A DNA stretch of 64,000 nucleotides. Source: Megaustenia siamemsis. Taxonomy: Eukaryota; Mollusca; Gastropoda; Stylommatophora; Ariophantidae. This document shows positions 53,631 through 63,544 of this stretch, in pieces. The stretch covers positions 33,893,282 through 33,957,281 of the forward strand of contig JAVIAB010000025.1 of NCBI GenBank assembly GCA_032433765.1. The letters are read 5' to 3'. The notes under the pieces were generated by a model. That model saw only the letters and a program-made list of their open reading frames with translations, did not search any database and was not told where the DNA came from. The position numbers and the translations under genes are program-made. Position 1 is the first letter of the stretch, and the number at the start of each line of letters is the position of its first letter.

Positions 53631-53880
53631 TATCTTGACGACACATAGTACCATTGCTGGTGTATGTCGGGGGGGGGTGTGGGGGGGAGGGGCAACGATA
53701 GAACCAGAGGGATAAAGGCCGCTTGGTCAAGCAGTCGCTACGACGTGTGAGACTCAAGATTTTTATTTCACCCCCGATAGAAACAATCATTTCTGTCTAC
53801 CGCGGGCTTCGAACACCGTACGTCAGCTTTTCAGCCAGCGGAACAGTGGTTTTAGCCGCACGGCCACGCGCACCTCTAAA
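53630..53880 (-). mobile_element. SINE S4, copy 2
   Basis: Reverse complement of 37345-37620: GACACATAGTACCATTGCTG, GGTCAAGCAGTCGCTACGAC, and a head GTGCGCGTGGCCGTGCGGCT reading leftward from 53876. A G-run at 53669-53690 corresponds to the C-run of copy 1. Only one tail unit, so the tail duplication at 37345 is copy-specific. Confidence 0.7.
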
Positions 53881-54910
53881 ATTGTGATAAATATTATTTC
53901 TAATTTCCTTCTTCGTCCATTTTCTGTCTAGATCGTACATCTAATTTCTTTATTTTTCCACTTTCTGTCTACATCCTACTTCTAATTTCTTTCTTCGCCC
54001 ATTTTATGTCGTAATCTAATGTCCAGTATCTTTCTTCGTTCACCTGCTATCAGTCTTACTTCTAATTTCTTTCTTAATTTTATAATTTATTTCTAATTTC
54101 ATTATTCGTCCACTTTCTATCAACTCTGGCCTCTAATTTCTTTCTTAGTCCACTTTCTTTCTAAATTGTATCCTTCGTCCAATTTCTCTCTAGATCTTAC
54201 TTCTAATTTCTTTTTTACTCCACTTTCTTTCTAAATGTTGTCTCTAATTTCTTTCTTCGTCCACTTTCTGTCCAAATTGTATCTCTAATTTCTTTCTTCA
54301 TCCACTTTTTGTCTAGATCTCACCTTTAATTTCTTTCCTCGTCTTTTTTTCCTGCCAAATTGTACCTCTAATTTCTTTCCTTGTCTACCTTTTATCTGAA
54401 CATCTATTTCCTTTCTTTTTTTCATTTTCTGTCCAAATTTCATCTCTATTTTATTTCTTCGTCCATTTTTCGTCTAAACCGTTAATTTCTTTCTTTGTTC
54501 ACTTTCTATCTAAATTTTATGTATAATGTCATTCTTCATCTACTCTTTGTCTATTTCTGACCTCTAATTTCTTTCTTCGCCAACTTTATATATAAAGTAA
54601 AAGTAAAGTACCCCCGTTACGCCAACTGATGTATAGGGAATATGGTGTTAGTGACCATAAATTTTACAGACCTTCGGCACATGATTTTTGGGATAATGTG
54701 GTCGGTATTACGCCCGTGCCGCTTTACTTTCCCAGAAAAAAATTCAGTACCCATCAAAGACTGGGTGAACCGGAAGCCGTCGGTTGGGATCGAACCCTAC
54801 CTCTTGTCCTTTGTAGTCCAGTTCACTAATCACTGAGCTATCGCGGCTCTTTCTATCTAAGCTTATCTCTAATTTCTTCTTTCGTTCATTCTCTACCTTA
54901 ATCCCAATAC
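53881..54910. repeat. Eroded ~40-bp tandem repeat, interrupted by SINE S1
   Basis: Recurrent TCTAATTTCTTTCTTCGTCC then ACTTTCTGTCTA words from 53890 to 54590 and again at 54849-54900 after the SINE. Spacing and sequence are irregular, so this is an old array. Confidence 0.65.
54598..54848 (-). mobile_element. SINE S1, full length
   Basis: Minus orientation from the AAGTAAAGTACCCCCGTTAC tail to the GAGCCGCGATAGCTCAGTG head. It sits inside the eroded T/C-rich repeat. Target duplication not clean. Confidence 0.9.
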
Positions 54911-55132
54911 TAATATCTCTCTATTATATGATAGGGAGGAAAGGGGGTGGGGGCTCAAATAGAGTTTCCTTTCGTCACCACAACAGGGATTACGACTCTC
55001 AGCTGACCAAGACCTTGCCCTTACTTGGTCTCCCCAGCGACAAGCGTCAATGTGGACTGACTAACTGATGATGGATTGTCGTGTTCCCCTCAGTGGTGTG
55101 GTCTACTAGTACAGAAGCAGTACTTCTAGACA

Positions 55133-55464
55133 CCTGCTACTGTATGCAGTAAACAGTACAACCAGCGGCTGCCCAGTGGCCTTGCAGGTAAGCTCGCGAG
55201 AGTAAAAGGCTAAGGGAGGGTACCCCGAAGTAAAACAACCCCACTGCCTTAAGGCTAGCGGAGCCAACCGTAAACAAACCGACGGAAGGCAACAGAAAAC
55301 CACCGTCGTAACTTCTTTGTACAATCATGAATCGCCACAACATTAGAAATAACGACAACAACGTTAAGGGGGATTCCAATTGAAAACTCTCGTTACTGTC
55401 GTGATCGAAAGTTGTGGAGAGACATGATCACCTACGCCAGAAGGCTTGGTACTTGATGATGACA
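55133..55464 (+). mobile_element. Probable internally deleted LINE A with both ends
   Basis: 332 bp between 8-bp repeats TCTAGACA (55125-55132 and 55465-55472). The last ~70 bp (TGTCGTGATCGAAAGTTGTG, GAGAGACATGATCACCTACG, GGTACTTGATGATGA) is the LINE A 3' end. The first ~255 bp is a GC-richer leader (GGTACCCCGAAGTAAAACAA, GCCTTAAGGCTAGCGGAGCC) found nowhere else in the window, plausibly the LINE A 5' end. The architecture matches 43808-44260. Confidence 0.55.
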
Positions 55465-55714
55465 TCTAGACAAGACTAGTTCCAATTTCTGCAACAGAAC
55501 ACAGGAATTTAAGAAAGTAATCGCAGCATGCCACATCACTATCCTGAGCCCAAGAATTTATGTAAAAAAATGAATGTAACATTTATCTGCCTTAACAAAC
55601 GCTGTAATAGTTATCAAAGAATAAGAATGGAGGGTATAATTCCATGAAAATGGAGAATGGGGCGGTCTACAGAACGACGGGAGAAAGGCATCATGGTCAC
55701 CACATGTTACACTG

Positions 55715-56335
55715 CTATATGTCACTGAGGTATGCAATACAATTAAACAACGAGAAACACTCACTGAATTATTGTCCTTATGCAACACAATTAACGAGAA
55801 ACACACAGTTTGGCAACCAACATAATTAAACAACGTGAAACACTCAGTGGTGCAAGCAACACAATTAAACAAGAAACACTCAGTGGGGCAAGCTATGTTT
55901 TAGCTACCATCTCGACACCTGAAAACACTCAGTGTGACAAACAACACAATTAAACAACGGAAAACATTCAGTGTGACAAACAACACAATTAAACAACGGA
56001 AAACACTCAGTGTGACAAACAACATAATTAAACAACGGACAACACTCAGTGTGACAAACAACACAATTAAACAACGGACAACACTCAGTGTGACAAACAA
56101 CATAATTAAACAACGGACAACACTCAGTGTGACAAACAACACAATTAAACAACGGACAACACTCAGTGTGACAAACAACACAATTAAACAACGGACAACA
56201 CTCAGTGTGACAAACAACACAATTAAACAACGGACAACACTCAGTGTGACAAACAACACAATTAAACAACGGACAACACTCAGTGTGACAAACAACACAA
56301 TTAAACAACGGACAACACTCAGTGTGACAACAAAA
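55715..56335. repeat. 39-bp minisatellite, about 11 regular plus degenerate units
   Basis: Unit ACAATTAAACAACGGACAAC then ACTCAGTGTGACAAACAAC. 55715-55925 holds diverged or shortened units; 55925-56335 is regular. It encodes TNNTIKQRTTLSV on plus and ECCPLFNCVVCHT on minus, both frames open because 39 is a multiple of three. No gene call. Confidence 0.95.
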
Positions 56336-56469
56336 TTTAAAACAAGGAGAAACAGTAAAAGAAGTAGAATGAAAGAAACGTGCTATCCTGTGTACTGATC
56401 TAGCATTTCTTTCTACGTAAGGTGGAATTTAGTTTTAAAGAAGAATTTTGAGAGTAGCAACTGTATTTT

Positions 56470-56885
56470 TGTAACAGTAGACAATCAAATGAAAAGACGC
56501 CTACAGTCAGCACATATGGTATGTCTCAGAAGAATATTGAGAGTTCCCAGGACAGGTGAAATGACCAATGCCAAGGAGCGAATTTTGAAAGCGGCAACTA
56601 TTAAAAGGGAGCTCCTAAAAAAACATAAAAAGAAACAATCTATATTTTTTTGGGCACGTGATGATGATAGGAAAGCCGAAATACTTGGTTACAACTGGCA
56701 AAATACAGGGAAAGAAAGATTACGGAGAAGAAAGAGAGAAGATACTAAATAGCTTAATGTTATGGCAGAGAAAAAGTCAACAACATAATTGCTACGATGC
56801 ACCGTGGAAAGGGAATTATGGAAAGTCATGATCGCCTACATCAAACGGTATGGCACATGATGATGATGATGATGACAACAGGAAA
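56470..56885 (+). pseudogene. LINE B, diverged 3' third
   Basis: Starts TVDNQMKRRLQSAHMVCLRR, then ILRVPRTGEMTNAKERILKA, KRELLKKHKKKQS and frameshifted remainder. It ends ELWKVMIAYIKRYGT with a TGATGATGATGATGA tail. More diverged than the other B copies. Confidence 0.7.
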
Positions 56886-56949
56886 AGAAATTAAAATAAA
56901 AAAGACGGAGAAAGTATAAATAAACTGAAAGCAATTGCAGAAATAAAAA

Positions 56950-57010
56950 AATGATATAATATCGATAGAAAGTTGCGTAGAGACATGATCACCTGCGCCA
57001 GAATGCATGT
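56950..57010 (+). pseudogene. LINE A, short 3' remnant
   Basis: ATCGATAGAAAGTTGCGTAG, AGACATGATCACCTGCGCCA corresponds to the RKL.RDMITYA end of LINE A. Confidence 0.5.
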
Positions 57011-57059
57011 AACCAGTTAATGAAAGCGGTATATTAGACGATGGACTAAATTATTAACG

Positions 57060-57345
57060 AATAATGCCGATCGTGTTTCGATATCCCGATTGCTTACAAT
57101 GGATGATGATATCGTATGATGAAGGACAGTTCAGCTGTGTTCACTTTCGGTGCCATTTGGCCTTATGTCTTTTGGCGTGTGCTGTAGCTGCTATGATGGG
57201 GACTGCTGCTGCCTTTCTTTTTTTGGATCATTTAATGTGGATGAGTTTTAAGTCGGATGATTCCACTAGCAAGGACGGTTGAGCAATTATGGATTTTAAT
57301 TCGTTTGCAGTGATACCTGGGCATTTGACTAACCATAACAACCAT
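57060..57345 (+). repeat. Dispersed repeat R7, copy 2
   Basis: Plus-strand counterpart of 13378-13654. The LINE D1 copy that follows inserted at its right edge. A 72-codon frame (57064) is not conserved in copy 1. Confidence 0.65.
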
Positions 57346-57352
57346 TAACGAA

Positions 57353-57942
57353 TCTTCTTCTTTTCTCTTTCTCACTGATACCAAAAGGTGTCGTGGTTAT
57401 ATCATTTGTCGTTCTTGGTCTGCTCGGACTGTCTGAATTAGTGATTTTCCTTTGTTGTTACATGTCTCTGTCACTGCATCTATCCATCTTCTTCTTTTCT
57501 CTTTTCACTGATACCAAAAGGTGTCGTGGTTATATCATTTGTCGTTCTTGAGCTGCTCAAACTGTCTGAATTAGTGATTTTCCTTTGTTGTTACAAATCT
57601 CTGTCACTGCACCTATCCATCTTCTTCTGGGTCTTCCTCTTGGTCTTTTTCCGTGCATTTTCGAGAAAAACGCCCTTGATGGTGATTGGTGAGGATTCAT
57701 TCTGACCAGGTGGCCAAACCATTTAAGTTGTTGTTCTATATATTCTTGGCAGGGTTTTATTCCTACAATTTTTCTTATGGTTTCATTTGGTATTCTATCT
57801 CTTCTTGTGTTGTTTGTTACTTTTCTCAAGCATCGCATCCCACATGTATTGATCTTTCTTAAATGTGATTTAGAAGGGGTCCATGTTTGACTTTCATAGC
57901 ACAAAGTTGGTATGAAAATGTTACTTATCATTTGTTGTTTAG
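57353..57942 (-). pseudogene. LINE D1, 3' third, with target duplication
   Basis: Minus frame 57557-57931: [72 protein letters not shown]. Near-identical to the copy at 549 and with the same duplicated 3' end. Flanked by CAACCATTAACGAA (57339-57352) and CAACAATTAACGAA (57943-57956), a 14-bp duplication with one difference. Confidence 0.85.
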
Positions 57943-57956
57943 CAACAATTAACGAA

Positions 57957-58224
57957 GAAGTTAATAATATTAGCCACAGGGCATATTTTCTTTTCTAGTG
58001 GGCCATGTCCGTATGTGTTCAAGGCTTTACAGCCGGACATTAACAGAATATAACAAAAAATGCCATAAGAGTCATATAATAACAGATACCATGGGATTAC
58101 CTCCCCTGCACGACTTTGTACTGGATACATGTAGATGGTAACGTATGACGTAATTGTACTGTCATCTCAGTTCTACTATATATTTGTACAAAATGTGTAG
58201 ATAGCTATTAGTCAACACATTACT
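57957..58224. other. No gene seen
   Basis: Nothing recognised. Confidence 0.4.
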
Positions 58225-58590
58225 TCTCTATCGTCTTTGTTCTATTTCAGATTATCCGATAATTTTTAGATATCTATTAATTACTCTGTGCTGAAGGATT
58301 TTATCAATTCTGTAGTAGAGATTTCAGAGACAAAATTGTAGATGTTTTAAAATATTAATCTACAAGTTTATATTTATCTAACACTTAACATATTATATAT
58401 GAATTTTTAGATAATTAAACAAGGAATTAGATTTCACCAATAGCAAGATTATACAAGACATGTAAAAAGAATATGGTGTGATGACAGTTTACACTAATAA
58501 AATTGAGAGTGACGCACTGTGCGGCTAAACGTACATGACCGAAATCGGCATGACGCATGGTGCGTCGAAACGACCGGAAGGGGTACATCG
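58225..58590 (-). repeat. Dispersed repeat X, copy 2 (uninterrupted)
   Basis: Reverse-complement match to 21661-21863 plus 22576-22690. At the position where copy 1 holds a SINE and a LINE, this copy reads TTTATATTTATCTAACACTT with nothing inserted, so it supplies the pre-insertion sequence. Confidence 0.75.
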
Positions 58591-58669
58591 TCTTTGTTCT
58601 ATTTCAGACTAAATGAATTTTTATAGATCGTTATTAATCAGCGAATGTGTAATATATCGATCTTTGTTC

Positions 58670-58900
58670 AACTTCATCATCATCAAGTACCATATCTGCT
58701 GGCAAAGGTGATCATGTCTCTCCTCAACTTTCGATCTCGGCAGTTATTTATCAATTCTGTTGTTGACCACCTGCCAAACCAATCTCTTAAGCTATTTATT
58801 ATTTTTCTCTTCGTTTCCTCCTATCTTTTGTCTCTCAATTTTCCCAGTTGTCACAATATATTCCAGCTGTTCCCTTCTCATTACATGGCGAAAAAAAATG
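58670..58900 (-). pseudogene. LINE A, 3'-terminal fragment
   Basis: Begins on the plus strand with TCATCATCATCAAGTACCAT and matches the last ~225 bp of LINE A to the MRREQLEYIVTT position. Diverged. Confidence 0.7.
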
Positions 58901-59130
58901 TTCTACTTCACACGAAGTTAATATTTTAAAATTATTCCACAACTCGTCTCATAATTATACAACAATGAAGGCAATGCAAAAATATAGAAGTCACATCAAT
59001 AAGAAGACACAAGAAGACATTAAACATAGCTATAGAACATCAAGTTATGAAACAAGTAACAATGTAGAAATATTTGGGAACAATATTCCCTGAAGATAGT
59101 AAAATCAATTTAAAAAATATGTATATACTT

Positions 59131-59948
59131 CTTCCTCTTCTACCTTTTTAGCTCCCAGTGGAGCATAGGTCTTCAACAAACACTTTCCAAGTCGTTCTGT
59201 TTTTTGCCATTCTTTTAAGATCATTCCATGTCTTCCCCATCATCTTCATCTCTGCTTCTATCTGTCTTCTCCAAGAATTCCTTGGTCTTCCTCTTTGTCT
59301 TTCCCCCTGGGGATTCCAAAAATGGGTCTGTTGTGTAATACTCTCAGTTGGCTTCCGTAGTGTGTGTCCTATCCAGCGCCATCGTCTTCGCTGTATCTCT
59401 TTATCCACTGTTGTTTGACTGGTACATTTCCATAATTCTATGTTAGTGATTTTGCCCTGCCATTTCCATCCTTTTATTCTGCGTAAGCATCCATTAATGA
59501 AAGTCTGTATCTTCATGATTGTCAATTTTGTTGTTCTCCATGTTTCACAGCCATGTAATAGGACCGCCTTAACATTTGAGTTGAAAATTTTTATTTTTGT
59601 ATTTAACCTAATTTCTTTGGATTTCCATATGTTTCCCAGTGCAATGAAAGCTCCTCTTGCTTTTGATATCCTTATTTTGGTATCATTTTCTGTTCCTCCC
59701 TCTTTATCTATATTACTGCCCAGATATATATAAGATTGTACATCTAATAGAGGTATATATTTCTCCTAGTTTTATTTGGTTATTGCCAACTGTATTAATT
59801 CTCATAATGTTGGTCTTATCTCTATTAATCTTCAGTCCTAGCTGTTGTGATCTCTCATCAAGTATGCTCATTTTATCCTGCATCTGTTGATGGCTGCGTG
59901 ATAGGAGAGCTATGTCATCAGCAAAGTCTAAATCATCAAGTATATATA
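59131..59948 (-). pseudogene. LINE C, longest copy (RT FADD to 3' end)
   Basis: Minus strand from 59948: DLDFADDIALLSRSHQQMQD with the catalytic ADD, LGLKINRDKTNIMRINTVGN, a frameshift/stop near YISGQ, then ISKARGAFIALGNIWKSKEI. Bases 59148-59525 form an intact 125-codon frame: TFINGCLRRIKGWKWQGKIT, RRRWRWIGHTLRKPTESITQ, RNSWRRQIEAEMKMMGKTWN, FVEDLCSTGS. A GAAGAGGAAGAAG tail lies at the left end. Confidence 0.85.
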
Positions 59949-59954
59949 ATTTAT

Positions 59955-60015
59955 CATCAAGTAATATATATATATATATATATATATGTCTTATAATATA
60001 TATATATATATATAC
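59955..60015. repeat. (TA)n microsatellites
   Basis: Two TA runs (about 59966-59987 and 59996-60013) separated by GTCTTATAA. Confidence 0.95.
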
Positions 60016-60019
60016 TATA

Positions 60020-60170
60020 AAAGGTAAATTGATTAGTGGGACAGTTGTCCACTATAGACCAACACAAGTAATACCTATTACCACAAAGAAGCAGCTTATA
60101 CAGAGTACCTTCACTCCTACTTTCTACAGTCGAAGCCAGATATGTTCACTTACGGCTAAGCATACAAGAA
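60020..60170 (+). pseudogene. D-like LINE fragment
   Basis: KKQLIQSTFTPTFYSRSQIC SLTAKHTRNK parallels the D1 segment [20 protein letters not shown]. It is joined to LINE A at about 60171. Confidence 0.5.
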
Positions 60171-61125
60171 ATAAAAAAGTGTTCTTAAATGTTATGTAGA
60201 GCCAGTCTTAACATATGGATGTGAATCATGGACAATAGGACAACAGACAAGAAAATCACTGGAGTCTGTAGAAATGTGGTTTTACAGAAGAATGTTGAGA
60301 ATACCATGGATAGCTAAGAAGAGTAATGAAAACGTTCTGAAAGAGGCGAAAGCAAAAAGAGAGCTAATTTCCAATATTAGGAAGAAACAATCATCATTTT
60401 TTGGGCATGTAATGAGAAGGGAAAATGAAAAACATCTTATGGAACAAATCTAAGTCAATAAAAATGAGAAAGAGAGTTCATCGGTGCTATATAGAACCAA
60501 TTCTGGCTTATGGAAGCGAATCATGGACAGTAGACAAACAAATGAAAAGACGATTAGAGGCCACAGAGATGGGATTTCTCAAAAGAATGTTGAAAGTTCC
60601 CTGGACAGCTAAAAAGACCAGTGAGGAAGTTCTCAAAGAGGCCAACACAAAAAGGAAGGTCTTAAAAAAACATCAGAAAGAAGCAATCAGCATTTTTCAG
60701 GCACATCATGAGAAGAGGAAATTTGGAATACTTGGTTACAACTGGCAAAATAAAAGGAAAGAGAGATCGTGGACGACAAAGAGAGAAAATACTGGATAGC
60801 TTGGTGTTATGGCATGGAAAACAGTCAACAACAGAACTGATACGATGCACTGTAGATAGAAGATTGTGGAGGGACATGATCGCCTACGCCAACCGGTATG
60901 GCACATGATGAATGAGAAGAGAACAACTTGAGCATATTGTAACAACTGGGAAAAATTGTAGGACAAAGAGAAAGAGGAAAGCAAAGAGAAAAAATACAAG
61001 ACAGCTTAAGAGAATGGCTTGGTAGAAGGTCAACAACAGAAATGATAAATAACTGTCGAGATCGAAAGTTGTGGAGAGACATGATCACCTACGCCAGCAG
61101 GCCCGGCACTTGATGATGACGATGA
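60171..61125 (+). pseudogene. LINE A, 3' third, split by LINE B
   Basis: Left part 60171-60423 (YVEPVLTYGCESWTIGQQ, MLRIPWIAKKSNENVLKEAK, SSFFGHVMRR). Right part 60910-61125 resumes at MRREQLEHIVTTGK and ends RKLWRDMITYASRPGT with a TGATGATGACGATGAT tail. Joining the two across the insert restores the family's order without loss. Confidence 0.8.
60424..60909 (+). pseudogene. LINE B, 3' third, inserted in LINE A
   Basis: Plus frame 60425-60799: SIKMRKRVHRCYIEPILAYG, EATEMGFLKRMLKVPWTAKK. A frameshift follows, then the MRRGNLEYLVTTGKIKGKRD and DMIAYANRYGT end and ATGATG tail. AATGAGAAGG precedes it (60414 region) and AATGAGAAGA follows (60909 region), giving a 9-10-bp target duplication. Confidence 0.8.
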
Positions 61126-61462
61126 TTCTCTTCTTTGAACCTCGGCTTTTTTTCGTCTCTTTTTTTTAAATAATATTCGTCTTTTCAAAGTTGTATCTTT
61201 ATTTGTGTCTTGCTTATCACATTATGTCTATATCCAGCTCTTTCTTTCTCTCTCTCTCTCCCTCTCTCTCTCCACCTCTTCTCCCATCTCTTTATCTCTA
61301 AATCTTCTCCAATACTTCTCCATTTTTTCTCTCTGTCTCTTCTATCTTTATTTTTATCTTTCATTCCACATTTATTCCCTTGCTAACACTCCATTTCACT
61401 CTATAACTTTTCTGTCCATTTTTTCTCTCTTTTTCTTTAATCTCCTTTTATCTTTCTACCAA

Positions 61463-61506
<44 letters not shown>

Positions 61507-62245
61507 TTGTCATGTCTCTCACGTTCCCCTATCTCTCCTTTATCCCCACTTTTCACTTCCTTCATCACTCCACCAAAATTAAAAGTCACGCCCAAATTTC
61601 CACAAGTCGAACCAAAATTCATAAATTTGTAACCAAAATGTAATAACCACATTCCAATGTGGCCGAAAGTTCATCCTGATATATCTTTATTATGATTGCC
61701 TTGTCTAGTCAAATTTGGCTTCCCGTCTTTATGTATTTTGCTATATTTAATTACTCTCCTTGTATTCTTCTCGCCAGACGCAATTCACAAACTGCAAACT
61801 GGCAAGTTGGGACGGATAAAAGAAATATAATAAGCAAAACGTCTTATTTGTCCAATTTTATTTTTCTTTGTTTTCTTTTCTTTTCTTTTCTGGGAATGAG
61901 TACATTCAGTATCAGACACTGTTGAAATCGTGATTGTTACTTTATCGAAGCGTCTTACAGGGAAGCGACAGGTTATCGATTTGAGTGGGAAACATGTGGA
62001 AGTTGTCAGTGGCGTTGTGTTAAAGTGCTGGAGTGTGACTTAAAAGTACCCAATTCAAGTCCTCCCCGGGGTAATCGATTTTTTCTCTCAATAATCCTCG
62101 ATAGTGGATTCATAATGAGTGATGTTGAAGTGCTAGTACTATCTGGCATCTATCACCTTCTCAGATCTGTCGGACGTCACTCAAGGGTCGTAGTGTTCTT
62201 GTCGCAAGTTCCTGTTATTTCTTTTTAAGTTCTGTATTCTTTTTA
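61126..62245. other. CT-rich tract and single-copy stretch, no gene seen
   Basis: 61235-61520 is CT-rich with (CT)n at 61241-61275 and 61468-61503. 61520-62245 has no supportable coding frame. 62005-62090 contains CAATTCAAGTCCTCCCCGG, possibly a worn B-box of an old SINE. Confidence 0.45.
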
Positions 62246-62248
62246 CAG

Positions 62249-62775
62249 AATGGCTCAGGCAAAAGCAGCTTTCCAAAAAATGAGGAAGATACTATGCAAT
62301 CCATTTTTGACAATATAAACAAGAAAAAGAGCTCTTAAATGTTATGTAGAGCCAGTCTTAACATACGGAGGTGAATCATCGACAATAGGACAACAGACAA
62401 GAAAATCACTGGAGTCTGTAGAAATGTGGTTTTACAGAAAAATGTTGAGAATACCATGGACAGCTAAGAAGAGTAATTAAAACGTTCTGAAAGAGGCCAA
62501 AGCAAAAAGAGAGCTTATTTCCAATATTAGGAAGAAACAATCATCATTTTTTGACCATGTAATGAGAAGAGAACAACTGGAATATATTGTAACAACTGGG
62601 AAAATTGAGAGACGAAGAGATAGAGGGAAGCAAAGAGAAAAAATACCAGAAAACTTAAGAGAAAGACTTGGCAGAAGGTCAACAACAGAAATGATATATA
62701 ACTGTCGAGATCGAAAGTTGAGGAGAGACATGATCACCTACGCCAGCAGGCCCGGTACTTAATGATGATTTACAT
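62249..62775 (+). pseudogene. LINE A, 3' third
   Basis: MAQAKAAFQKMRKILCNPFL, stop, YVEPVLTYGGESSTIGQQTR, MWFYRKMLRIPWTAKKS, stop, SSFFDHVMRREQLEYIVTTG, KIERRRDRGKQREKIPENLR, ending DMITYASRPGT. Its left edge abuts TTTTTACAG. Several stops; not functional. Confidence 0.8.
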
Positions 62776-62779
62776 CTCT

Positions 62780-63150
62780 CCTCTACTAATCCACACTGCA
62801 CGACTTAGTCTCTCCCCTATATCTATTACCCCACTCTACGACACCTCTACCTTCCTCCTCTCTATGCGCCCTATATTCTTCTAGTCTGCTTCTTGCCCTT
62901 TGTGTATGCACACGGACCTGTGTTTGGAAACTCCCGTTACTGCGTGTTGTGTGATCACATTTTCACTTGTTTGCACGTACATGTACTCGTGCGTGCTTCT
63001 GTTCTTGCCAGACTTGAACATACAGGGTGGATTCTACTCTTATTTTTATTTTATTTTCTCAGCATTTCTTGTTCTTGTTTGAAATTACTGTACTTTTTAA
63101 AAATTATTTTTAAAATGTTAAATACACATTTTTACGTGTGTTGTATGCTT
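62780..63150. other. No gene seen
   Basis: T/C-rich left part. 63090-63150 resembles the AT-rich centre and right arm start of the foldback MITE (AAATACACATTTTTACGTGT GTTGTATG). No coding call. Confidence 0.4.
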
Positions 63151-63154
63151 ATTA

Positions 63155-63540
63155 ACATTAAGGAAATTATTGAAATCGATAATCAACCGCTAATATCTTC
63201 AGTAATAAAGAAAAGGCGATGGTCATATGTTGGACATGTGATGAGAAGAGATAACAACCGAATAGCAAAGCAAGCCCTCATATGGGAAACAACAGGTAAG
63301 AGAAAAAGAGGAAGACCCAGAGAGACACTGAGAAGAAAATTGATGAGAGAGGCAAGAGCAGCAGGATTCGGCTCCCTCAATGAGATAGAGCTGCTTGCAC
63401 AGAACAGAGACAAATGGCGAGATTTGATAAAATATCTTTAAAAGAATTGAAAACTGCTAGGACAAAAATTCAGATATGAGAAGGAGTATCTTGGTCTACG
63501 TCGTAAGGGCCGGCTACGGCTCGAAAGGTCAATAGATAGA
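63155..63540 (+). pseudogene. LINE H, 3' end
   Basis: KEIIEIDNQPLISSVIKKRR WSYVGHVMRRDNNRIAKQAL, then KRKRGRPRETLRRKLMREAR and NRDKWRDLIKYL and stop at 63441. A short 3' UTR ends in (ATAG)n at 63531-63543. The post-RT coding frame is intact but the rest is missing. Only copy of this family here. Confidence 0.75.
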
Positions 63541-63544
63541 TAGT

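Noticed and set aside
57064..57282. A 72-codon frame in repeat R7
   Set aside because: The corresponding region of the other R7 copy (13378-13654) does not keep the frame.
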